From positions 1-64,000 of the forward strand of contig QULU01000028.1 in NCBI GenBank assembly GCA_003481775.1: a DNA stretch of 64,000 bases, given 5' to 3'. Origin of the DNA: Clostridiaceae bacterium OM02-2AC. GTDB lineage: Bacteria > Bacillota_I > Bacilli_A > Erysipelotrichales > Erysipelotrichaceae. Made by a program: the position numbers and the translations under genes. The notes beneath the pieces were generated by a model. It made no database searches, was not told the DNA's origin, and saw only the letters and a program-made list of their open reading frames with translations. Shown here piece after piece: positions 53,976-63,095 of the stretch (position 1 is the stretch's first letter; every line of letters begins with the position of its first letter).

Positions 53976-54212
53976 TTATTTAAAATCTGGAATCACCCAT
54001 GTAAGGATATCAAAAATTATACCGATGATTCTGCATTGTTTATCACCTTTGATTTTATCTTTTGCCACATATGCTATTTGTTCGATGGTAAATCCTTCCT
54101 TTAACAGCTCTGCTACCTCCTCCTCCGTAAATTTTTCTTTTATTAGTTTCTCTTGTTCTTCCTTTTCAGCTTCTGGCGTTTTTCTTTGCGGCGCTTGTTT
54201 ATGAATTTTCAC
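53976..54212 (-). CDS. Small hypothetical protein, possible remnant of an Rpn-family C-terminus
   Basis: A 78-residue, highly charged frame starting at GTG 54212 with no good ribosome site. It has a helical EKEEQEKLIKEKFTEEEVAELL segment and GFTIEQIAYVAKDKIKG, and ends with a hydrophobic IIGIIFDILTWVIP. The pattern of a charged helix followed by xLLKxGFTIEQIAxVxxD resembles the C-terminal tail of Rpn/PD-(D/E)XK transposases, but this is weak. It may be a gene fragment. Confidence 0.35.
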   Translation of the reverse strand: MKIHKQAPQRKTPEAEKEEQEKLIKEKFTEEEVAELLKEGFTIEQIAYVAKDKIKGDKQCRIIGIIFDILTWVIPDFK

Positions 54213-54700
54213 GTTTAAGTTTATTTTAAGTTGAATATATAAGTATATTTTTCATTTGGAGCAAATACAGTGATCGCCATTAGCAACAGGTGATAGATGC
54301 TGTTTTTTTTCATAATTGCGCCTCCTTGAAATAGTTCTTTTCTCACCTATATCATATCATAAAAACAAGCGATAGCGCTAATTTATTCTTTTTCTTATAC
54401 TGCAAGAGCTTTGCTTCAATGCCGGTTCTGCCATTGCAATACAATGTATACAATACTGCCGGGTAATGCTTCGTATACCCTCCCACTTCCGTAACAAGCT
54501 TTCTTCCTTTTATTCAGCATATGTACACCATTTGAATATTTCCCACACATTTTTTTGTTCTTCCAGTAGCTGTGATGTTCCTGATGTTGTTACCGTCGTT
54601 TGTAGCTTGCGGTTAGTCTGCAAGTGGGCAGGAAAGCTGCATCGGAAATAAAATTGGCTACAATTATTTCCTGCATACGGTTGGGGAATACGTGATTCAT
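54213..54700. other. Intergenic region without supported gene
   Basis: About 490 bp, AT-rich. Short open frames (54466-54651) have no ribosome site. Nothing else recognised. Confidence 0.45.
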
Positions 54701-54736
54701 AAAAAACACAGGGCTTTTTGATTCCCTGTGTTTTTT
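54701..54736. terminator. Bidirectional terminator next to the MerR gene
   Basis: An 11-bp stem (AAAACACAGGG / CCCTGTGTTTT) with loop CTTTTTGATT, A-rich on one side and T-rich on the other. It ends the leftward MerR gene, 8 nt past its stop. Confidence 0.9.
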
Positions 54737-54743
54737 CCTGCAT

Positions 54744-55661
54744 TCATTTGCTATTCTCGTTCGCTGTTTCTTTGTCTTTATCCTTTGCCGCAGCTTCCTT
54801 ATCAAAATAAATGCGCAATGCTTTTCCCATGAAGCTGGATGCCCCCTTGCCATAGCGCTGATCCATCTGCTGTATCAATGCTTCATTATGCAGGTAGCTG
54901 TCAATCAGCAGCTTTTGATGCTGCATGCCCGGACTGCTGTCACAGGCTTCTTCCTTTGGTATCAGATGCTGCATTTCATAAATAATCTGCTGTACCTGTG
55001 TGGATGCGGGATCCCGCCCAACATCCTGCAGCAGCTCCTCCATGAGCTGTTGATTGCGCTTTACATAATCCTGCTGCTTGATATGCTCCAGCTTTTCCAT
55101 ATTCTCTGAAAAATGCTCCAGATTGTACTTCATGGCGTCGGTAAACGCTGCAATGCTTCCATAATATTCGACAGCGGTTTTTGCAATATCCGCATCATGC
55201 TCGCGCAAACGGGCGATGATTTCATCAAAGGCGGCAATGCTGCCCCACTGCTGCATAATTTCCTCGGTATGCTCAGCTTTGAATTGCTCCAGCAGCTGCA
55301 GGTAGCTTTGCAGCTTAAAATCTTCAAATTCCATACAGGATTCTCCCTTCTCTAATTTATCAAGCAGCGTCAACAGGCGATTCAGCCGATCCCGCCGCTT
55401 GATCAGCAGAGCCTTCTGCTTCTGAAATGCTTCTGCCTGATTGTATTCCTTCTGTGTCATAATGCTTTTGATTTCCTTCAGCGGAAAATCCAGCTCCCGA
55501 AAGAGCAGAATCTGCTGCAGGGTTTTCAATGCTTCCTCATCGTATAGGCGATAGCCTGCTTCTGTGAGTGCCGTTGGTTTGAATACGCCGATCTCATCAT
55601 AATATTGCAGGGTCCTGACACTGATGCCTGTCAGCGCTGCGACCTCTTTTACTGTTTTCAT
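54744..55661 (-). CDS. MerR-family regulator with TipAS-like ligand domain
   Basis: A 305-residue regulator. The N-terminal MerR winged helix (VKEVAALTGISVRTLQYYDEIGVFKPTALTEAGYRLYDEE, about 4-43) is followed by a dimerisation coiled coil (about 75-105) and a C-terminal helical domain (about 135-270) with repeated WGSIAAFDEI and YGSIAAFTDA segments, like the TipAS antibiotic-sensing domain. Such proteins activate multidrug genes on binding thiopeptides or other drugs. The GGGAGTGAT site sets the start. It reads away from the PBP gene. Confidence 0.88.
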   Translation of the reverse strand: MKTVKEVAALTGISVRTLQYYDEIGVFKPTALTEAGYRLYDEEALKTLQQILLFRELDFPLKEIKSIMTQKEYNQAEAFQKQKALLIKRRDRLNRLLTLLDKLEKGESCMEFEDFKLQSYLQLLEQFKAEHTEEIMQQWGSIAAFDEIIARLREHDADIAKTAVEYYGSIAAFTDAMKYNLEHFSENMEKLEHIKQQDYVKRNQQLMEELLQDVGRDPASTQVQQIIYEMQHLIPKEEACDSSPGMQHQKLLIDSYLHNEALIQQMDQRYGKGASSFMGKALRIYFDKEAAAKDKDKETANENSK

Positions 55662-55732
55662 GATATCACTCCCATCTTTGCTACATGCTTCCTTTTCCTT
55701 TGCGCGCCAATGCTCCCCCTATCCTCCTCTTT

Positions 55733-55763
55733 ATCATACAGTATCACGCAGCGTGAGAGTCAA
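55733..55763 (-). promoter_or_regulatory. MerR-type promoter with 19-bp spacer and palindromic operator
   Basis: On the minus strand: -35 TTGACT (55758-55763), 19-bp spacer, -10 TATGAT (55733-55738). The spacer carries the palindrome TCACGC-A-GCGTGA (55744-55756). An overlong spacer with a central palindrome is the hallmark of MerR-activated promoters, so the gene is probably autoregulated. Confidence 0.85.
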
Positions 55764-55891
55764 CCAAAAATAAAATTATTTACAAAGCACTGCTGCAAAA
55801 GGGGAACCGTAAGGAAGGAACAGAGGCTTGCTGCATGATTTCCATCATAAAATCGGACGGCAATTCATACGATGGATTGAGGTGATCTGGT

Positions 55892-57811
55892 ATGATACGC
55901 GGAAAGGTCAAAACGAGAATATCCACTATCTTTCTATGCTGTATTCTTATTTTTTGCTGTATACTGGGCAAGCTCGGTTATGAACAGATCTTTCATCATA
56001 CCGATATTATGGAAAAAGCCCTGAGCCTGTGGGAGCGTGATTTTACCGTAGCGGGTCTACGTGGCTCGATTCTGGATAAGAACGGAAATGTTCTGGCACA
56101 TGATATTCCAAGTACATCGGTTATGGTCGTGCCTGCCCAGATACAGGATGCCGATAAGACTGCACAGCAGCTGGCGGATGTATTACAGGCGGATAAGAAA
56201 AAGATTCTGTCTACCATAACCAAGCATGTCAGTACCCAGAAGCTGCAGCCGGAGGGACGTCTGATCAGCGATGATAAGGCGCGCAAGCTGGAGGCGATGG
56301 ATTTACCCGGTGTTTATCTGGTACAGGATTCCCTGCGTAACTATCCCAATAATAACTATCTTGCACAGGTGCTTGGATTTACCGGTATTGATAATCAGGG
56401 ACTGGCAGGTCTGGAGCTGCAGTATAATGATATTTTGTCTGCGAAAAGCGGTGCGTTGAATATACCATTTGATGCCAAGGGTCATAATGTTGAATTATAT
56501 AAGGAAAGCTATGAGGCACCGGGCAGAGGAATGGATGTACAGCTGACCATTGATTCCAATATTCAGGATATCGTGGAGCGAGAGCTGAACAATCTGGTCA
56601 AGCGCTATAAGCCGAAATCCGCACTTGCTCTGGCGATGAATCCGAATACCGGGGAGATTCTAGCCATGGTCAGTAAGCCTGACTTCGATCCGAATCATTA
56701 TAAGGATTATTCCAGTGATGTATATAATCGCAATCTGCCGATCTGGAAGAGCTATGAGCCCGGTTCCACCTTTAAATCTGTAACCTTCGCCTCTGCATTG
56801 GAGCTGAAGCTGTTTGATATGTTTAAGGATACGTATTACGACCGCGGCTATGAAATGGTCGGAGGTGCCCGCATCAAATCCTGGAAGGCGGGCGGTCACG
56901 GGCAGCAGACCTTTTTGCAGGTGCTGGAAAATTCCTCCAACCCGGGCTTTGTGGAAATATCAAGGCGCATGGGACTGGACAATGAATATGACTTTGTGAA
57001 GAAATTCGGCTTTGGTGAAAAGACGGGCATTGACCTGCCCGGAGAAAGCAAGGGAATCATGTTTAAAAAAAGTGCGATGGGCGAGCTGGAGCAGGCAACG
57101 GTAGCGTTTGGACAGGGCTTGAGCGTCACACCGATTCAGCTGGTTACCGCCTTTTCTGCCATCATCAACGGCGGTACACTGTATACACCATATATCACCA
57201 AAAGCATCAATGACCCGATTACACATGATGCAATCCTGGAATATAAGCCGACGGCAAAACGTAAGGTGATCAGTGAGGATACGAGTAAGAAGATGCGCTA
57301 TGCACTGGAGAGTGTTGTCGCAAACGGCGGTGGCAAGCCGGCATATACCGAGGGCTATAAAATCGGTGGAAAAACAGGGACGGCGCAAATTGCGGAAAAC
57401 GGTGTCTATTCCACCAGCAACTATATTTTGTCCTTTCTGAGTGCGGCACCGATTGATGATCCGCAAATCGTGCTGTATATTGCGGCAGACAGTCCGCAGA
57501 ATGACGTGCTGTACGGTGGAACGGTCATTGCGCCGGTCGCAAAAGCGTGCTATGAGGATATCCTGCCCTATCTCGGTGTGAAAAAAGCAGAGGAACAGAT
57601 TCCGAAAAAGCTGGTCTGGCCGGAAACGGAAAATATCAAGGTGCAGGATTTCAGAGGAAAGAAGAAAAAGGATGTGTCACAGGAGGGCGTCACCTTTACC
57701 TTTATCGGCAGCGGCGATACGGTGATGGAGCAGATGCCCGAAGCAGGCACCACACTCAGTGCTGAGGGAGGGGAGGTTTGGATTTATCTTGGAAATGATA
57801 AGGTTAAATGA
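55892..57811 (+). CDS. SpoVD/FtsI-like penicillin-binding protein (class B)
   Basis: A 639-residue transpeptidase. Membrane helix (about 8-26), dimerisation domain with GLRGSILDKNGNVLAHD, and catalytic motifs STFK (S292), SSNPG and GGKTGTAQ. A single C-terminal PASTA domain (about 575-639) follows. Its position before murE matches spoVD or pbpB in Bacillus and clostridia. It makes septal or spore-cortex peptidoglycan. Start ATG 55892 after GAGGTGATCT. It resumes the dcw cluster after the bce/merR interruption. Confidence 0.9.
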   Translation: MIRGKVKTRISTIFLCCILIFCCILGKLGYEQIFHHTDIMEKALSLWERDFTVAGLRGSILDKNGNVLAHDIPSTSVMVVPAQIQDADKTAQQLADVLQADKKKILSTITKHVSTQKLQPEGRLISDDKARKLEAMDLPGVYLVQDSLRNYPNNNYLAQVLGFTGIDNQGLAGLELQYNDILSAKSGALNIPFDAKGHNVELYKESYEAPGRGMDVQLTIDSNIQDIVERELNNLVKRYKPKSALALAMNPNTGEILAMVSKPDFDPNHYKDYSSDVYNRNLPIWKSYEPGSTFKSVTFASALELKLFDMFKDTYYDRGYEMVGGARIKSWKAGGHGQQTFLQVLENSSNPGFVEISRRMGLDNEYDFVKKFGFGEKTGIDLPGESKGIMFKKSAMGELEQATVAFGQGLSVTPIQLVTAFSAIINGGTLYTPYITKSINDPITHDAILEYKPTAKRKVISEDTSKKMRYALESVVANGGGKPAYTEGYKIGGKTGTAQIAENGVYSTSNYILSFLSAAPIDDPQIVLYIAADSPQNDVLYGGTVIAPVAKACYEDILPYLGVKKAEEQIPKKLVWPETENIKVQDFRGKKKKDVSQEGVTFTFIGSGDTVMEQMPEAGTTLSAEGGEVWIYLGNDKVK

Positions 57812-59219
57812 GTTGTTCGCGTTGCTGCATATCTACTGTGAGGATGACCGCAGCCTGCAGGGAATCAGTGACGATACCCGTGATTTGGAAAAGGACTGGC
57901 TCTTTGTCTGCCGCAAGGGAAGTGCCTATGATGGAGCGGCATTTTTGCAGGAGGCGCTGGACAAGGGGGCCGTGGTGCTGTGCGACCAGCAGCTGAAGCA
58001 GGAGAATGTCTACTACACACCGCATGTGGAGCGCATTACACAAACCTTGCTGGAGCTGTACTACGGAGATTTGTGTGCAAATCTGCATGTGATCGGTATC
58101 ACGGGAACCAATGGAAAAACAAGCGTTGCCAGTATTATCTCCCAGCTGCTGATCATGGAGGGCTGTCGGGTTCTGCAAATCGGTACCGGGAGTGTCCGCT
58201 ATCCGAATGAAATCATTGAAATTCACAACACGACACCGGGCTGCTTTCAGCTTGCCAATTATTTCAGAAGAGCGCACAAAGAGCAGATCACGCATGTCGT
58301 TATGGAGGTCAGCTCGCACGCCATTGATCAAAATCGTATCAGCTTTCTGCATTTTGACGATATCGTGTATACCAATATCACACAGGATCATCTGGACTAC
58401 CATTTGAGCCGTGTGCATTACCGCTATACGAAATTCAAGCTGCGTCGGTATCTGAAGCCGCAGGGTACCATTCTGTACAACAGTGATGTAAGCTATATGC
58501 AGGAGCTGGTCAACCTTGCACAGCATGCCTGTATCAGTATCGGTATGCAGGCTGCTCATTTTCCGCTGTGTGATGTATCGCTGAGTGAACGAGATCTGTC
58601 CTTTCGTTTGCAGGGCTATGATTTTCATGCGCGCTTACTGGGGATGGTGAACGTATACAATCTGGCAGAGGCAATCGTCGTTGTTCACCGGCTGGGCTTT
58701 TCCTATGAGCGTCTGCGTAAGGATTGTGAGAAGCTGCTGCCTGTCAGCGGGCGGATGGAGGTTATGGAGGTCAGCGGGTTTACGATCTGGATTGACTATG
58801 CACATACTGCGGCGGCAGTGGAGGAGCTTCTGCTTTTTGCCAATTCCGTGAAAAAGGGACGTATCCTGACGATTCTGGGATGTGGCGGAGAACGCGATCG
58901 TAGGAAACGACCGGCAATGGCAGCCATCGCAGCAAAATACAGTGATCTTGCAGTCTTCACAAGCGATAATCCAAGAGGGGAAAGTGTAGACCGTATCCTT
59001 GCCGACATGAAATGTGAGAGCTTTCCCAACGCAGCAGTATTTGAAAATCGCTACTTTGCGATAAAACATACTATCAAAGTAGCGCAAAATAGTGATATAA
59101 TAATAATCGCTGGAAAAGGGAGCGAGGAAACCATTACGGCCTTCGGACAGGAATATCCCTTTTCTGATCGGTCCTGCGTTAAGGAACGTCTAGCTAAGGA
59201 GGAACTACTTTGGAAATAA
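57795..59219 (+). CDS. murE: UDP-N-acetylmuramoyl-tripeptide synthetase MurE
   Basis: A 474-residue Mur ligase adding the third amino acid to UDP-MurNAc-L-Ala-D-Glu. It has the ATP loop GITGTNGKTS (about 101-110), NTTPGC, MEVSSHAI, TNITQDHLDYH and DYAHT. The specificity motif reads DNPRGES (about 394-400), the DNPR form typical of diaminopimelate ligases. ATG 57795 lies inside the end of the PBP gene (17-nt overlap), with only a weak ribosome site, so coupling is likely. Confidence 0.95.
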   Translation: MIRLNELFALLHIYCEDDRSLQGISDDTRDLEKDWLFVCRKGSAYDGAAFLQEALDKGAVVLCDQQLKQENVYYTPHVERITQTLLELYYGDLCANLHVIGITGTNGKTSVASIISQLLIMEGCRVLQIGTGSVRYPNEIIEIHNTTPGCFQLANYFRRAHKEQITHVVMEVSSHAIDQNRISFLHFDDIVYTNITQDHLDYHLSRVHYRYTKFKLRRYLKPQGTILYNSDVSYMQELVNLAQHACISIGMQAAHFPLCDVSLSERDLSFRLQGYDFHARLLGMVNVYNLAEAIVVVHRLGFSYERLRKDCEKLLPVSGRMEVMEVSGFTIWIDYAHTAAAVEELLLFANSVKKGRILTILGCGGERDRRKRPAMAAIAAKYSDLAVFTSDNPRGESVDRILADMKCESFPNAAVFENRYFAIKHTIKVAQNSDIIIIAGKGSEETITAFGQEYPFSDRSCVKERLAKEELLWK

Positions 59220-60172
59220 AATATCTGCTCGCATTCGGAATCAGCTTGGTGGCAACCCTGGTGGTGATGCCGCTGCTCATTCCGTTTCTACATAAAATTA
59301 AATTCGGACAGAGCATTCGCAAGGAAGGACCGCAGAGTCATATGGCGAAAACGGGAACACCGACCATGGGGGGGCTTGTCTTTGTCATTGTGCCCATCAT
59401 CGTCATGCTGGTTCTGGACTACAAGGCTTTTTTCTCAGGAGAGATGCTGATTTGTGTACTTGCTTATCTGGGCTATGCTCTCATCGGATTCATTGATGAT
59501 TTCCTGATTGTCGTAAAAAAGAACAATGACGGTCTGAAACCATCTGTGAAGTTTCTGATGCAATCCGTCCTGGCGGTCGTGTTTTATCTGTTTTACCGCT
59601 CCATTGCGGAAACGACGCTGATTCTTCCCGTTGTGCATATCTCACTCGAGCTTGGCATTTTGTATTTTGTATTGATTTTCTTTATGTTCACCTGTGAATC
59701 CAATGCAGTCAATCTGACGGATGGTCTGGATGGCCTGTGTGCAGGAACCTCCATCATTGCCATCGCACCGTTCGTGATATTTGCCCTGCTGCAGGAAAAT
59801 AAGGATTTGGCGATGCTGCTGCTGGCAGTCTGCGGATCTTTGCTCGGGTATCTGCGCTTTAACGTGCATCCGGCTAAAATCTTTATGGGCGATACTGGCT
59901 CTTTGGCCATTGGCGGTCTGCTTGCGGCAAGCGCCATGATTTTAAAGCAGGAGCTGCTGCTGGTGGTGATTGGCGGTGTCTTTGTTATGGAGCTGCTGTC
60001 TGTCGTGATTCAGGTAACCAGCTATAAAGCGACAAAGAAAAGGGTCTTCCGCATGGCACCGCTGCATCATCATTTTGAACTGGGCGGTATGAAGGAGACA
60101 CAGGTTGTGCTGATGTTCTGGAGCATTGGGGTTGTGCTTGCTGCCATCGGTTTATGGCTGGGGGTGATGTAA
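59210..60172 (+). CDS. mraY: Phospho-N-acetylmuramoyl-pentapeptide-transferase MraY
   Basis: A 320-residue membrane enzyme with about ten helices, making lipid I from UDP-MurNAc-pentapeptide and undecaprenyl phosphate. Motifs: GPQSHMAKTGTPTMGGL (about 42-58), DDFLIVVKKNNDGL, NLTDGLDGLCAG (catalytic Asp, about 168-179) and MAPLHHHFELGG. The start is TTG 59210, with AAGGAGG upstream; it overlaps murE by 10 nt. Confidence 0.97.
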   Translation: MEIKYLLAFGISLVATLVVMPLLIPFLHKIKFGQSIRKEGPQSHMAKTGTPTMGGLVFVIVPIIVMLVLDYKAFFSGEMLICVLAYLGYALIGFIDDFLIVVKKNNDGLKPSVKFLMQSVLAVVFYLFYRSIAETTLILPVVHISLELGILYFVLIFFMFTCESNAVNLTDGLDGLCAGTSIIAIAPFVIFALLQENKDLAMLLLAVCGSLLGYLRFNVHPAKIFMGDTGSLAIGGLLAASAMILKQELLLVVIGGVFVMELLSVVIQVTSYKATKKRVFRMAPLHHHFELGGMKETQVVLMFWSIGVVLAAIGLWLGVM

Positions 60173-60173
60173 T

Positions 60174-61487
60174 ATGAAGGAACGTGTCTTAGTGATTGGA
60201 GCCGCGAAAAGCGGCGTTGCTGTCGCAAAGCTGTTACAGCGGCATGCTTATGATGTTACGATTACAGATATGAATGCCATACCGGAGCGAAAAGAGCTGC
60301 AAGCTCTTGACATCCATGTGTTTGAAAAAGGACACCCGGAGGAATTAAAGCGCGAGGACTACGCCTTTGTCGTGAAAAATCCGGGTATTAAATATACGGT
60401 TCCCTTTGTACGCTATTTTGTGGAGCACAAGGTGAAAATTTTAACAGAGGTGGAAATCGGCTACCGGTATGCGACAAAATTCAAATATGGTGCTGTAACG
60501 GGGACGAATGGGAAAACCACCATTACCACCATGCTGTATGAAATGCTGAAATACAATCAAAAGGCAATCGTGGCAGGCAACATTGGCTGGCCGCTGAGTG
60601 AGCTTGCACTCGCCTATGAAACGCAGGAAAAGGATGTCGCTTTGGAGCTGAGCAACTTTCAGCTGCTGGGCATTGAACACTTTGCGCCGAGTGTCAGCGT
60701 CGTGTGCAATCTCGCACCGGATCATCTGGACTATATGTCGAGTGTGGAATCCTATTACGAAAGCAAGATGCGCATTTATGAGAACTGTGCAAAGGATGAC
60801 TGGTTCCTGCGCAATGTGGATGATGAAACCGTCATGCAGTATGCGCAGCATATCCCATGTACCGTGATTGATTTCTCGCTGACACGGCAGGATGTTGACC
60901 TGTATCGAAAAGACGGTGCAGTATATCTGCGGGAGCTTCTCCTGTTTGAAGAAAAAAACTTTCATGTCGTCGGCGACTATAATCTGTCCAATGCCATGAT
61001 TGCATCCTGTATGGCCTATAAGCTTGGTGTATCCGTTTCTGATATTCAAAAGGCGATTGCCGCCTTTTCACCGGTGGAGCATCGTCTGGAATATATCGGC
61101 GAGAAAAACGGTGTAAAATTTTACAATGACTCCAAGGCAACCAATACGCATGCGGTTATGGCGGCGTTGAACTCCTTTGATAACAACATCATTCTGCTTG
61201 CCGGCGGACATGACAAGGGCATCAGCTTTGCGGATTTGAAGCAGTATGATGAACGCGTCAAGCTGTGTGTGGCCTTTGGGGAAACCGGATGGCAGTTTCA
61301 GAATATCTTCTCCCGGGTTCAGGTTGTGGAAACCATGCAGGAGGCACTGGATGTGGCAATCGCGCACAGTAAGGCGCAGGATATCGTACTGCTGTCACCG
61401 GCATGCTCCAGCTATGACCAGTTTCCCAATTATGAGGTGCGCGGAACCCTGTTCAAGGAAATGGTAACTAAGTGGCTGCAGGCATAG
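60174..61487 (+). CDS. murD: UDP-N-acetylmuramoylalanine--D-glutamate ligase MurD
   Basis: A 437-residue Mur ligase adding D-glutamate. N-terminal Rossmann start VLVIGAAKSGVAVAKLLQ, ATP loop GAVTGTNGKTT (about 101-111), AGNIGWPL, ELSNFQL, LAPDHLDYM, KFYNDSKATN and LLSPACSSYDQF. It starts 1 nt after the mraY stop. Usual neighbours ftsW and murG do not follow; uppP does, with its own promoter. Confidence 0.97.
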   Translation: MKERVLVIGAAKSGVAVAKLLQRHAYDVTITDMNAIPERKELQALDIHVFEKGHPEELKREDYAFVVKNPGIKYTVPFVRYFVEHKVKILTEVEIGYRYATKFKYGAVTGTNGKTTITTMLYEMLKYNQKAIVAGNIGWPLSELALAYETQEKDVALELSNFQLLGIEHFAPSVSVVCNLAPDHLDYMSSVESYYESKMRIYENCAKDDWFLRNVDDETVMQYAQHIPCTVIDFSLTRQDVDLYRKDGAVYLRELLLFEEKNFHVVGDYNLSNAMIASCMAYKLGVSVSDIQKAIAAFSPVEHRLEYIGEKNGVKFYNDSKATNTHAVMAALNSFDNNIILLAGGHDKGISFADLKQYDERVKLCVAFGETGWQFQNIFSRVQVVETMQEALDVAIAHSKAQDIVLLSPACSSYDQFPNYEVRGTLFKEMVTKWLQA

Positions 61488-61583
61488 GTCTGAAAAACAA
61501 GCTTATGTAAACGTTCGCAGCTGCTGCAGCGCTGAAAAAGCCCTTTTCTTACAGAATTGTTATCGTTTTTTCTAGGGGAAAGG

Positions 61584-61612
61584 TTGTGCTTTACCTCCGT
61601 GTGGTTTACAAT
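61584..61612 (+). promoter_or_regulatory. Promoter of uppP
   Basis: TTGTGC (61584-61589), 17-bp spacer and TACAAT (61607-61612). Confidence 0.65.
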
Positions 61613-61641
61613 GGTAGGGAATGAAAAAAGGAGATTACATT

Positions 61642-62514
61642 ATGTTTCTATTTGATATGATAAAAGCGGTTCTGCTCGGTATCATTCAGGGAATCACGGA
61701 GTGGCTTCCTGTCAGTAGCACCGGACATATGATTCTGTTTAACAGCTTTTTCCCGATGAGCTCATCGCTGGCAAAGCCGGATACCGCAGAATTTGCATTT
61801 TGGGGATTGTTTCTGGTCGTGATTCAGCTGGGATCCATACTGGCTGTCTGTGTCCTGTATTTTCATAAGCTGAATCCATTTTCACCAAGAAAATCCATCA
61901 GTGAGAAGCGCTCCACATGGGATTTATGGTTTCATGTGCTGGTAGCGTCCATTCCGGGTATCATCGGTATCTTTCTGAATGACTATGTTGAAAAGTATAT
62001 GAACAATGCCATTGTTGTGGCGATTGCTCTGATTGTATTTGGTATCGGCTTTATCGTGCTGGAAAGCACCAAGCATCATCCGAAATATCGCAAGGTGGGA
62101 GAAATCACCTATCAGACGGCCTTTCTGATTGGTCTGTTTCAGCTGATTGCGGCTTTGGTTCCCGGAACCTCACGAAGTGGTGCTACCATTTTAGGGGCTT
62201 CCATTCTGGGCTGCTCCCGTTTTGCGGCCAGTGAATTTTCTTTCTTTATGGCAATTCCTGCCATGGCCGGAGCCAGCGGCTTGAAATTCATAAAATACTT
62301 CCTGCACTATGGCTTATCAATGAGCGGAGGGGATATTGCACTGCTTGTTGTCGCAAGCATCATCGCATTTATCGTATCCATGTTTGCGATCCGCTTCTTG
62401 ATGAATTATATCCGTAACCATGATTTCAAAATCTTTGGATATTACCGTATCGTCGTAGGTGTCGCAGTGTTGATCTGTTATTTCCTCGGCGTACTGAACT
62501 TAAGTGCAATCTGA
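61642..62514 (+). CDS. uppP: Undecaprenyl-diphosphatase UppP (BacA)
   Basis: A 290-residue membrane enzyme that dephosphorylates undecaprenyl pyrophosphate, recycling the lipid carrier used by MraY; overexpression gives bacitracin resistance in other species. Signature motifs: GITEWLPVSSTGHM (about 18-31) and PGTSRSGATILGA (about 174-186). The start at ATG 61642 has AAAAAGGAGAT upstream; an ATG 21 nt earlier overlaps that site. It is functionally linked to the adjoining peptidoglycan genes and to the bacitracin-type Bce module. Confidence 0.97.
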   Translation: MFLFDMIKAVLLGIIQGITEWLPVSSTGHMILFNSFFPMSSSLAKPDTAEFAFWGLFLVVIQLGSILAVCVLYFHKLNPFSPRKSISEKRSTWDLWFHVLVASIPGIIGIFLNDYVEKYMNNAIVVAIALIVFGIGFIVLESTKHHPKYRKVGEITYQTAFLIGLFQLIAALVPGTSRSGATILGASILGCSRFAASEFSFFMAIPAMAGASGLKFIKYFLHYGLSMSGGDIALLVVASIIAFIVSMFAIRFLMNYIRNHDFKIFGYYRIVVGVAVLICYFLGVLNLSAI

Positions 62515-62602
62515 TGCAATCGGATACAAGGATGGTATATTTGATGCTGACATCCAGCTCGTGCTTTCTCTCTAGCATGAACAGCGTCATGACTCGGACA
62601 CA

Positions 62603-62640
62603 GAAAAGGATGCATACTCAAAAAGATGCATCCTTTTTTT
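62603..62640. terminator. Bidirectional terminator between uppP and the ASCH gene
   Basis: An 11-bp stem (AAAGGATGCAT / ATGCATCCTTT) with a 10-nt loop and T runs; it serves both convergent genes. Confidence 0.9.
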
Positions 62641-63091
62641 ATCGTCTGTAGACAACCTCAAAATCCTCGAATACAACCGGCATATCCTCACAAAACGAAT
62701 AACCCAAGGCATTTCCTTCCTTTGTGAAAAAGGCACGATGACCTTTTTGCCACGATTCCAGCGTATCGTCCTCACCCTCCCGCATACACAGCGCAAAGGG
62801 TATCCTTTTAAAGGGAAGAATCGTAATGGCTGTGGTTTTGATCACACAGAAGGGAGTACCTGCCCAGTCGGTAAGAATACTGAAGTCATTGACCTGCGGT
62901 ATTCGTTCCTGCTGTATTTCATATGCATAGAGGCTGCTTGCAGTCGCTCTTTTTTTATTCGTGAGCACCAGCTTTAGCAGATGGTCCGCAAGCGCTTGTG
63001 TCAGCTCAAAATGAAAGGCTTCCTGATACGTGGTAGAAAGGGGAAGTCCAGCCTCTTTTAGAAAGGATTCCCAAAATTTTTGTATTTCCAT
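62639..63091 (-). CDS. ASCH-domain protein
   Basis: A 150-residue cytosolic protein with the ASCH pattern: KKRATASSLYAYE (about 46-58), a PF-type loop, DWAGTPFCVIKTT and EGEDDTLESWQKGHRAFF (about 104-121). ASCH domains resemble the PUA fold and are thought to bind RNA; some members are nucleases or N4-acetylcytidine amidohydrolases. It lies 4 nt downstream of the GNAT gene on the same strand, so co-transcribed. Confidence 0.9.
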   Translation of the reverse strand: MEIQKFWESFLKEAGLPLSTTYQEAFHFELTQALADHLLKLVLTNKKRATASSLYAYEIQQERIPQVNDFSILTDWAGTPFCVIKTTAITILPFKRIPFALCMREGEDDTLESWQKGHRAFFTKEGNALGYSFCEDMPVVFEDFEVVYRR

Positions 63092-63095
63092 CCAG

